64,000 nt of DNA from Blastomussa wellsi (taxonomy: Eukaryota > Cnidaria > Anthozoa > Scleractinia > Plerogyridae): the NCBI GenBank assembly GCA_947652115.1, contig OX393565.1:11803929-11867928 (forward strand), in the 5' to 3' direction. Of this stretch, positions 10,110-17,829 are shown in pieces. Positions within the stretch are counted from its first letter, which is position 1. The number at the start of each line of letters is the position of its first letter. The translations under genes and the position numbers were made by a program. The notes below the pieces were generated by a model. The model had not been told where the DNA came from, made no database searches, and saw only the letters and a list, made by a program, of their open reading frames with translations.

Positions 10110-10321
10110 AAAGGAGGACTAAGACACGACGCAGAAGACGACAACGAGGCGGTGCTTTGGCTAGACGAAGACCGCGTTTGGTGGACTAGATCACCGAAGG
10201 TGCGTCGATGTTTTTGTCGGGACCTTCGCCTACCTTTGCTTCGTTGGATTTAAAACTAGTGGGGCAAGCAGCGAAAGGAGTAAAAGACAACGTACACCAT
10301 TACAGACGGAGGAGACGATGA
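10106..10321 (+). pseudogene. Arg-rich virion-like peptide gene with internal TAG
   Basis: ATG 10106 gives 27 codons that are about half arginine/lysine, then TAG at 10187-10189. The same phase stays open for another 43 codons (GPSPTFASLDLKL, QAAKGVKDNVHHY, then RRRRR) and closes with TGA 10319-10321, overlapping the next ATG at 10318 as ATGA. The retained overlap shows that the intact gene was 71 codons and that TAG is a later point change. Function unknown; basic charge suggests nucleic-acid binding. Confidence 0.55.
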
Positions 10322-10644
10322 GACTGTTACGTAAGGAGAAACGTTTCCTGACGTCCATTCTGAACGAGGCGGACCGGTACAGGCGACAAGACATGTTGAT
10401 GCATGCCAATGCCGATCAGATCAACGCCGTCAGCGAAATGGTCTTGAATCTGCTCAAGAGAAACATCCCGGTGAGCGAACAGGCGATACAGAAGTTACGA
10501 CCTCATAAAAGCAAAATACACGAACTGGCCAAACGAAAACACTCGGTCAAACGACGACGCGAACAACTGTTGAAGCAACAAGGCAGCGGGTTTTGGAACG
10601 GTCTACGCAACCTCTTCAAAGCATGTCACTGCAACAGCAGTTAA
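10318..10644 (+). CDS. Conserved Polinton ORF, 108 aa, helical and basic
   Basis: An intact 108-codon frame begins at ATG 10318 in an ATGA overlap and ends inside the next gene (22-bp overlap). The central motif LMHANADQINAVSEMVLNLL and RRREQLLKQQGSGFW looks like a small conserved Polinton protein that I have seen only as hypothetical. Predicted mostly alpha-helical with basic C-terminal third; no enzymatic motif. Its place before the PLA2 gene suggests a virion or packaging role, which is inference. Confidence 0.6.
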   Translation: MRLLRKEKRFLTSILNEADRYRRQDMLMHANADQINAVSEMVLNLLKRNIPVSEQAIQKLRPHKSKIHELAKRKHSVKRRREQLLKQQGSGFWNGLRNLFKACHCNSS

Positions 10645-11045
10645 AAGAGTGGAAGCAACGCGTGGCCTACCTGGTGTCGGAAGCAAGAGAGCTACGAGAA
10701 CGTTTGGAACGTGTGGAAGAAAACATAGACAGATGGTATAAAGCCTACCACGATCAACGCCAAGAACAGCTCACGGGAATGGAATTTCATTGGCCTGGAT
10801 ATCAGTTCATGGGACCTGGCACTCATTTGAAAAAGAGACTGGCACGAGGCGACAAGGGCATCAATCGTCTGGATCGGATTGCAAGAAACCACGACATCGA
10901 TTATTCTCGTGCCAAGAACCTACAAGACAAGTGGGCAGCGGACGCTAAGATGATAAGTGCGATAAACAAGTTACCCGACAAGAAAACCATGACAGAACGC
11001 ATCGTAAGACGTATCATGCAAGCAAAGAAAAAACTCAAGTTGTAA
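10623..11045 (+). CDS. Parvovirus VP1-like phospholipase A2 domain protein
   Basis: I use ATG 10623, which makes 140 codons and overlaps the upstream gene by 22 bp. Residues 1-50 form a charged heptad-like coiled coil (LKEWKQRV...ELRERLERVEENI). Residues 55-100 carry WPGYQFMGPG, the glycine-rich calcium loop, and DRIARNHDIDY, the HD catalytic helix, in the order and spacing of the PLA2 unique region of parvovirus VP1. A basic helix follows. Such enzymes hydrolyse phospholipids to breach endosomes during entry; related domains are reported for adintoviruses. The frame is intact with no stop, in contrast to the neighbouring structural genes. Confidence 0.8.
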   Translation: MSLQQQLKEWKQRVAYLVSEARELRERLERVEENIDRWYKAYHDQRQEQLTGMEFHWPGYQFMGPGTHLKKRLARGDKGINRLDRIARNHDIDYSRAKNLQDKWAADAKMISAINKLPDKKTMTERIVRRIMQAKKKLKL

Positions 11046-11199
11046 ACGCAACAAAGTCTTTTATTGTTCACCGTGTAGCTGTTACAAAAGAAAAAACATC
11101 ATTTCATTTTTCACAATGTTGTAGTCAAAAATTTCATTTCTTCATAATATAGTTGTACAACATTTCAATTCTTCACAATGTTGTAGTTCAACATGTTAA
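11046..11199. other. AT-rich intergenic spacer between converging Polinton genes
   Basis: A short spacer with a threefold imperfect repeat around ATTTCA-TTCTTCA-AATGTTGTAGT. It probably holds the 3' ends of the plus-strand cluster and of the minus ORF; no clear AATAAA on plus. Confidence 0.5.
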
Positions 11200-11448
11200 T
11201 TAAAAATCTTTTAAAACTTTTTCAGCCTCTTCGATCTTGGCCTCACATGCTTCCTGGAGGGTGTGGTTACCCACGATAATCTCGTATTGTCCTCCTCCTA
11301 CAACATGGGCATTGCATTTTCTCAACAGTTCACTCAGTTCTTTTATGATCTCTTGGATGCGTTTCATCTTTTCTTCGTATTCCCCAAATCGGGCCCGCTT
11401 TCCCCACTCCAGAAGGGCGTAGTAATTGAATTCGATTCTGTCAAACAT
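11200..11448 (-). CDS. Small Polinton ORF, 82 aa, coiled-coil-like
   Basis: An intact minus-strand frame begins at ATG 11448. The peptide opens MFDRIEFNYYALLEWGK, then a helical acidic-basic segment (KRIQEIIKELSELLRKC), a GGGQYEIIVG turn and a final KIEEAEKVLKDF helix. Codon composition agrees with the other genes of the element. Its location next to the right terminal repeat and opposite strand suggests an early or regulatory gene, but I recognise no family. Confidence 0.5.
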   Translation of the reverse strand: MFDRIEFNYYALLEWGKRARFGEYEEKMKRIQEIIKELSELLRKCNAHVVGGGQYEIIVGNHTLQEACEAKIEEAEKVLKDF

Positions 11449-11765
11449 GCCGGGCAGCTAACTTTGACTCAACGTGATCATGTCCAGGCACATTTCGTTC
11501 AGGGTTCTTGGCAGCGGCATCTCGACACGGTCAACAACAAAAGACTTTGGAGGCAGTTCGGGAGTCGTTCCTTTTTATAAGGTACGGCACTCGTGCTCAT
11601 TCCCCCTCGGTCGTCTGTTATGGGGGTACCCCCCTAGCCCCTCATACCCCTTCCTTGTCGAGTGCTTCTGGCAGGGTCTTGTACTGGGGTTCCCTGTGAG
11701 GGAGTGAGTACTACACCTCATAAAAGGTCACTCGAATCTTTGATGTTCACTGTGAAGGACATGCT

Positions 11766-11997
11766 GGCAGTCAGGACCTCCGCGCTCAACGCGTGATACC
11801 ATTATCGATTTGTATCAATCGGAAAGCCATTATGTCACCTCGTTGCTGATTGGTCCGTTCCAGATCGAGGCTGCATCCACCTATTTATTGCTACGCTCCA
11901 CTACATTCTTTCTTTTTACATGTCGTCTTGCAGCCAGGACCTCTACGCTCCACGCGCCTACGCAGTGACGTCATCCTTTTATCGATTTATATTGGTT
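11766..11997. repeat. Subterminal duplication near right Polinton end
   Basis: A segment around CAGGACCTCCGCGCTCAACGCG followed by ATCGATTTGTATCAATCGG (11766-11822) is repeated with changes at about 11931-11997 (CAGGACCTCTACGCTCCACG ... ATCGATTTATATTGGTT), the second copy lying inside the terminal repeat. Confidence 0.6.
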
Positions 11998-12231
11998 AGG
12001 GTTAGCCCTGGAAATCCGTGAGACGGGTCCAGATCCTCTGTCGACGACTGGGGCGCAGTTTTCCACTCGTGGGCACAGCCATCTTGAATTCCAAATATGG
12101 ACACTACGACCGCTAAAAAGAATTGCTCATGGGTAATTTCGTGAGACACTTTCTGATTGGTCGAGACGAGTCACGTGTGCTCTGAGCTGCTCTGTGATTG
12201 GTTACCGACCAAGTAAGCCACCTCAACTACT
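11822..12231. repeat. Polinton terminal inverted repeat, right
   Basis: Reverse complement of 3120-3535, ending CCACCTCAACTACT. It has diverged from the left copy by scattered substitutions and small indels, so the insertion is not very recent. Confidence 0.9.
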
Positions 12232-12237
12232 TGTAAG
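12232..12237. repeat. Polinton target-site duplication, right copy (TGTAAG)
   Basis: Identical to 3114-3119. Confidence 0.88.
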
Positions 12238-12790
12238 GTGAGGCATTATGGCATATTTGACAATGTGTAATTTTGCACATGTCGGAATAAGATTACGTAA
12301 TCTCAAAAGGACACCCGTCTGACATGAAGCTTTTTTGCAAACCTTGCTTATATGGCTCGAGTATGTTAGCTGGTCATCCAATGCAACTCCTAGGATAGTT
12401 ATCTCTGACTTCTGATCAATCTCAGCGTCGCCAATCACGATGTGTAAATCCTTTTGACAATTCCTCGGACCCAAACTCATCACCTGATACTTTGAAAAGT
12501 TTCTTTCTAAAAGATTGTTCTTGTACCACTCAGAGATGTTGTTACCTTCCCTAGTTAGAATTCTTTCCGCCTCGTTACTAGACTTCGCTACTGAAAACAG
12601 TTGGTGGTCGTCGGCGTACGTAAATAGCCTGTTTTCATCAGTGGAGAAGTGTAAATCGTTTTGGAAAACATTCTAAAGGAGAGGCCCGAAGGCCGATCCC
12701 TGGGGACAGCCTCTTGTGGTCGCGAGCCAGTCACTTGCCGTTTCTTGATTGATCCTTACTCGATTTTTTCTATTTGTGAATTTCTTTTTA
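12232..12790 (-). pseudogene. LINE reverse transcriptase, catalytic part (right half of split ORF)
   Basis: On minus from about 12790 the frame reads TNRKNRVRINQETASDWL, then RGCPQGSAFGPLL (RT block 4), a TAG at 12673-12675, FTYADDHQLF (the YADD catalytic box), and LGVALDDQLTYSSHISK, ending IMPHLT at the Polinton edge. The frame resumes at 3119. This is the palm and thumb of a CR1/L2-like LINE enzyme. Everything upstream of block 3, including the endonuclease, is missing or unrecognisable beyond 12790. At least one nonsense change besides the Polinton. Confidence 0.85.
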
Positions 12791-13200
12791 CATTAACTTG
12801 TTAGTTCACATATTCTGGTGAAGCTCTGGGAGGTGAAAGTTGGCCTCTTTCTGAATCCTGTTAAAGGCTTGTGCAGATGGTGAATTACCGGGTATAGGGG
12901 AAAGTCCTTCCAGTGGGACAGTACCCTAGGATTGAGCCCACCTGGGCCCTACTGGTAACAGGGGTGCTCAGAAATCCCCCCGGGATTTCAAACCTCACAC
13001 CAGAGCTAAAATAGGCCGACAGCCGTCTTGTCAGCGGCGGGAAAGTCCTGGCCGGGGCCAGGCAACGAACAGCCAACCGAGCACCCCCCGACAAGGGTTT
13101 TGTCCCTTTACATCCAGGTATTTTGTCTTGCCTGAGTTCGTGGGCCCGACTATTAACGCTTTGAATGGAATATCATCATGATTCATTGTGTTTCACTTTT
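12791..13200. other. Non-coding; GC-rich unknown repeat-like segment at 12885-13110
   Basis: The part around 12890-13100 is locally GC-rich (CCCCCCGGGATTTC, GGCCGGGGCCAGGC) compared with its flanks and could be a SINE or MITE, but I find no terminal repeats or tRNA boxes. Confidence 0.3.
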
Positions 13201-13204
13201 TAAT

Positions 13205-14680
13205 TTATCTTTTTATTCTTCTATGACCATGTGCGAGAGTGTGAATCCCATCTTCCAGAATGACTCTCTTCTCATCATTCGCGCTTAATGCTATCTTATT
13301 CACGGCCTGAATGAAAATTTCATCTCGATGACTTCTTATCACATTCATCTTTCTGATATGAGGTTGTCTCATTAACAGACACTCTTTAAAATCATCGTGT
13401 GAAATGTTTTTCTTTACAACGGCTTTCTTAACGCCTTTACATTTCTTTTCCAGCTTGCATCTTGAAACTATATAATTTCGCTCTCAACCCAACGAACTCC
13501 TCGATGATCTTTCCAGAAGCTTCATCCTTCGTCATTCCGATTCAAAGGCGACAGACCACAATCTCAATGTTATAATTGCCATAACCGTTCATCAGTAGGA
13601 TGCCTAAAATGCTTGTAATTCCACAATTAGTTTCGGCGCCATTAAATCCTATACCAATTGCAGAACATTTCAGGTGGAGCCACCCACAATGCGAGCACAG
13701 TTACTGACAAGCAAAAGTTATAAGGAAAACAACGAAAAATAAATTAAACCGTTAAATTGCGAACTAAGCATACACGTCAACTAAATAAACCAAACACGCG
13801 CACCACATACGAAAATACGCGCGCGATGACGTTCTTGTTGCATCCTTGGATCCCAGGAGGATGATCTTGCGGGAAATCGCTTGTGTCAAACTTATCTTTG
13901 ACGTCCGACTTGATGTCTTCAAAGAAATCATCGGTCTCGATTTCATACATCAAGCTGTCCGTGTCTGTAAATGAAAGTTTCGCTCTTTTATCATATTTCG
14001 TCTTGATGTATTCGTAGGGAAAATCATACATTAAAGTTTTGCTGAGTTCAAGAATGCTCATTCCACAAAAGATCGGTTTGTTGAAAACATGATTTGTTCG
14101 CGTCATATGAATCGCGACAAAGTTTTCATCAAAGATCGTAAAATGTTTAAAATTGGGTTTGGCAGAAAGCTTTTGCCTTCTTCCTGTTGTTAACTAACTT
14201 TACATCAACTCTTTTTCTGATGTTCTCCATCGTCTTTTCAAACACAGAGTTGTTCATCAGCTTGGAGAAATGTTTTTCAAAAGCATTCTTCGCTTTCTTT
14301 CTGAGTTCCGTGTTCTTTTCAATATAACTTTTTAACCATGGTTCTTCAACAAATTCAATCCCCCGGTGAATCTTTTTCAACTTCATTCCGAGATTGAGAT
14401 ATTGCTTCAAGGTTCGATAATGAACAACATATCTTTGTTTATCATTCAAATTTGGAATCAACTTTTCAACTCGGTTGATCACCAAACTCTCTGGGGCTAA
14501 AGGATAGTCATTGTGCTCATCTTGCAACTCTGACGGATATTTAAGATCTACCTCAAGGACGCATGGAGTTTGCTTGCAACGCATCATCTCTTTATCACTC
14601 ATCCACTAGAAACCTCTGACAGGAAGAGATTTACACATTGCCCAACCATAAAGATTGTTGCCATCAAGATATTAATTAAT
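13205..14680 (-). pseudogene. polB: Protein-primed DNA polymerase B relic, C-terminal part (Polinton/adintovirus type)
   Basis: Read leftward from about 14680: YLDGNNLYGWAM (motif A), an in-frame TAG, then PLAPESLVIN, LNLGMKLKKIHRGI, KLMNNSVFEKTMEN (motif B), LSFTDTDSLMYEIE (motif C) at about 13960, EEFVGLRAKLYSF and KKAVVKKNISHDD, ending THLAHGHR-type C-terminus ILEDGIHTLAHGH near 13205. Motif spelling differs from the polymerase in the 3120-12231 element (TDTDSL against FDTDSV), so it is a different lineage, the same as the relic at 1-1505. Lesions: the TAG near motif A, a frameshift near 14150, an insertion at about 13539-13835 and a frameshift near 13460. Confidence 0.82.
13539..13835. 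mobile_element. Insertion inside polymerase relic; shares a repeat with 54635-54742
   Basis: The polymerase reading is interrupted between the NKNVI block and EASGKIIEE. The left 114 bp (13539-13652) are about 85-90 percent identical to 54635-54742, so this is a dispersed family. Ends are not precisely defined. Confidence 0.55.
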
Positions 14681-14689
14681 CAACTTTCT

Positions 14690-15660
14690 CACGTTTGGGG
14701 GTCAGAGCCAGAATTAATAAACTGGAACAATAACAACAACAACTTGGTGTGGCTGAAAATGGGGAAGTGGGTGACGAAATGTTCCACTGAAAATTGAAAA
14801 GTCAGCCCCATGTACTCCTGGATTTTGTTAGCTAAAGAAAACCTACCACCAGGCTGGTACACACACCGGTATAGAGGAGGGTAGTTGGGCCTCCTCCCAG
14901 GGCCGACTGTGACCATTCCTGGGTAGAGAGGAGGGAGTTAGGCCTCCTCTCCGATTGGAGGGTAGTTGGACCCCCACTAACCTAGATGCACCAGTTTTAC
15001 GTGGTGGTCGCATGAACATGAATCGCACGATTGCGTGTGTATGAGGAACACAAATGAACATTCCTTGCACGCATGACTTCACGGATTCCTCATATCGCCA
15101 GTTTTAAGTGATGGTCGCACGTCACCCTTAGTGGCAACACAAGCCATAGCTGTCTAAAACAGGGTTATAGAGGCCATGGATGAAGATGAAAACAACCATG
15201 ATACCTGATCTTTCAAATTTAGATTATTGCCTATTACCCCAGTACAGCCATCCCAAAGGAGTTACCAATGTAGGGCAATTGCTCTTGCTTGGAGATGGAC
15301 AAGCAATGAAGTGTAAGAAAAATTTATTGAAAATTATGCAACAAGAGTAGATGATCTCAAAAAATTTAAATGGTCTGCCCTAATGAAAAAGTGTTATTAA
15401 AGGCAAGATTCTTATTCATATTTCATTTATTTTTCAAGTGCTACAAAACTCTGACAGGACTATAACTGGTTGTACTTATTTTGCCTTCATCGCTTTCAAA
15501 GCCATGGGCCTTATTCGCGTGGCAGCCAAATTGGCCATAGACAATAGATTTCATACCCCGAGCCTCGAGTTGAAATGTTTGGGAGCGAGTTTCCGCGTGG
15601 CAAAACAAACGTTTTCAATCCCTAGGCACTCAACATGGCCGCCGTATAATTAAAGCCCAT
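14690..15660. other. Non-coding region with short degenerate repeats
   Basis: At 14870-14975 the element GGAGGGTAGTTGGGCCTCCTC recurs two to three times with changes. The rest contains no frame or motif that I can support. Confidence 0.4.
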
Positions 15661-15683
15661 TGACAAACAAAATAAAGACACTC

Positions 15684-15770
15684 GTGAACACCTGAAATAT
15701 TTCAGGAATGTTAATTGTGTAGTGACCAGTCACAATAACGTCCATGGCACGCGAACAAACCTCAAACTAA
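15684..15770. repeat. Dispersed repeat, copy 1 (GTGAACACCTGAAATATTTC family)
   Basis: The block GTGAACACCTGAAATATTTC...AACAAACCTCAAA recurs at 17736-17826 in the same orientation. Confidence 0.75.
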
Positions 15771-15925
15771 TAGACCCCTTGCATAAATGGAGCCTATAAC
15801 AATGCTTGTACATCCAAAGCCTCACATTCATGTGAAAAATACTTTGTCTGGAAACATAAGTACGAGGCTAAGGATGTACAAAGTATTGTTATTCAAATTT
15901 AGGCGCATTTATGAAAAGGGCCTAT
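15771..15925. mobile_element. Palindromic MITE, about 155 bp
   Basis: Imperfect inverted arms of about 60 bp: TAGACCCCTTGCATAAATGG at the left matches the complement of the right end CATTTATGAAAAGGGCCTA, and an inner TTGTACATCC pairs with GGATGTACAA. No coding capacity. Confidence 0.65.
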
Positions 15926-16567
15926 AGCACATTTGTACGATGTCGTCATCTGACTACAACTAGCAGAATTCATTTTGTTTTTTCCTCCACTATTTAAATT
16001 TTGTAATCCCAGAGGGGTTTAAATAACAATTGTCCTTATTAGCACTACAAAGACAAAAACAAAAGGATTCCGGAAGTTGTAGTCAAATGGCGCCATCATG
16101 TAAATCATTCTTATTGCCTAAATAATATCGCTATAGACCAGAAGTTTGGTCGACAACATGTATGACTGCTTATTAGAAGAACCATATTTTGTTGTTATTT
16201 TTTCTTAAAGGGGAGTAATCAGCAATTCAGTAAAGCGCATTGAGATAATCTTTTTGGAAATGATGCAAACAAATAATCCTTTCCCAGGAACGGGAAGCAG
16301 ATGGAAGCATTATAGTTTTCTGACATTTCTATTTGTTGCACGGACGCAACAATTAATTGTGATATTATGTGCACATGGGGCAGTTAAGCCAAACTTCAGC
16401 CACTGGAATCAGCAAAACGAGAAGGCAGCTGGTGGTGTAGAAAAACCAAAGAAAATAATGAATTTCCCCTTCGAAAAAATGAAATGATTTACTATCTTTT
16501 TAGTGTGGTTGCCCAAGATTAATAGAAAAATAAATAAATAAATAGAATCAATCTAAAAAACAGTCGA

Positions 16568-16808
16568 AGGCCCAGTTGTTCAAAGGCCGAATTGGGCTAA
16601 CACAGGGTTAAATTTTAATCCTGGTTTCCTTTCTCTTTTATTCAAAAGCACTTTCTCCAATAATTTTCTGTTCCTTTTAGAGGATTCAAACATCAAATTG
16701 TAGACAAAACGAATTAAACTAAATTTGCTTATAAGCTGTCATTTATGAGTTCAAATTTTTCACAAACCCTGGGTTATCTTAACCCAGCTTCGAACAACCC
16801 AACCCAGT
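16568..16808. mobile_element. MITE, about 240 bp, with GGTTGTTCGAA-type termini
   Basis: The left end (CCCAGTTGTTCAAAGGCC ... CACAGGGTTAAA) is complementary, with gaps, to the right end (ACCCTGGGTTATCTTAACCCAGCTTCGAACAACCC). The core is AT-rich without ORFs. Confidence 0.6.
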
Positions 16809-17735
16809 TGTATTAACATATCACTCCAATATTTTCTAATATTATAAGTTGATTCGTTTCAATTTGAATAAAATATATTTGTACATATTTGTCCATGTTT
16901 ACATTTCATAAAAGATCCATCAGCCTGGTGACAACCTATAAGAAAAATGATAAACATCAGTTCTCTCAACTTACAATATTATAAAAATAATTTGAAATTT
17001 ACATAAAACCCAAGCACATCATACAGTACCTGACAAACTTCCATGCTCAATAGGAAAACCAAAACAAGGGAATCCAACAGGTTTTCATGATCAAGAAACT
17101 ATTGGTTTTGTTAGGATATTTGCATCAAAATGGCTTTCTGGGCCCCCTTTCGGGATTCAATTTTTTGTCAAAGGCAAATGGCTTGGCTTGACGTTTTTAA
17201 TACCTCAGCTTTATTTGACAAAGATAGAAATTTGCGTAGACTAGTGTAATAATGACACCGGAGTCATATATAACACCACTATAAATAACACAACCACTAT
17301 AACAAAAATAATAAACAACATAATTTTTTCTTGCTTTATTACGTTCTTAGGTGATAATCATCCAGCATTGCTTCATGCAGGTTTAAGTGAAAGAGTACAA
17401 CATTAAGCTCGCTCAGTAGTTCTCGATTACTCTATGCATAAAAATAAAAGGAATAGATAACAATATTTTGAGAAGAAGCCACATCAGCCCCAGCTGGTTT
17501 ACAGGGAGGAAATTTGGAAATTTACTGCGATGATCATTTCTCACTTTCATCTTCATCCACAGTGCTATATCCTTTACATCATCTTGCTCCTAGACAGTGG
17601 GTCACGTTACATTTTGGCCCTTCTGTACTTTTCACTATTTTTTCATCGTTTACAGTTCGCACATGCTACATGTTTAACAAACAGCTATCTACATCAAAAG
17701 AAAGATATCCAACTTACAGCCTTGCTCATAAAACC

Positions 17736-17826
17736 GTGAACACCTGAAATATTTCAGGAATGTTGATTGTATAGTGAACGATCGCAGCAAAGTTCAGGAC
17801 ACGAGAGCAAACCTCAAAACCGCAAA
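17736..17826. repeat. Dispersed repeat, copy 2 (GTGAACACCTGAAATATTTC family)
   Basis: See copy at 15684-15770; here the block runs into ACCTCAAAACCGCAAACTAAT. Confidence 0.75.
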
Positions 17827-17829
17827 CTA

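Larger units (their letters stand above)
3120..12231. mobile_element. Polinton/Maverick element, 9.1 kb, internally deleted
   Basis: Both ends are defined: long imperfect terminal inverted repeats starting AGTAGTT, a perfect 6-bp TGTAAG duplication, and insertion in a LINE reverse-transcriptase frame. Inside are a protein-primed polymerase (minus), integrase tail, putative minor capsid, major capsid, adenain-like protease, packaging ATPase, several small ORFs and a PLA2 ORF (plus), and one terminal minus ORF. This is the hallmark Polinton gene set. The usual length is 15-20 kb; here the N-terminal halves of polymerase and integrase are missing through one junction near 5380-5398 and the ATPase is short. 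The coding part is visibly richer in G+C than the flanks. The lesions make it non-autonomous. Confidence 0.93.

Noticed and set aside
5784..10644. Bacterial or phage contamination, suggested by dense overlapping genes
   Set aside because: The genes sit between eukaryotic-type inverted repeats inside a LINE with a matching target duplication, and the families are Polinton-specific.
12885..13094. Possible SINE
   Set aside because: GC-rich and repeat-like, but I could not find A/B boxes, a tail or terminal repeats, so it is not called as one.
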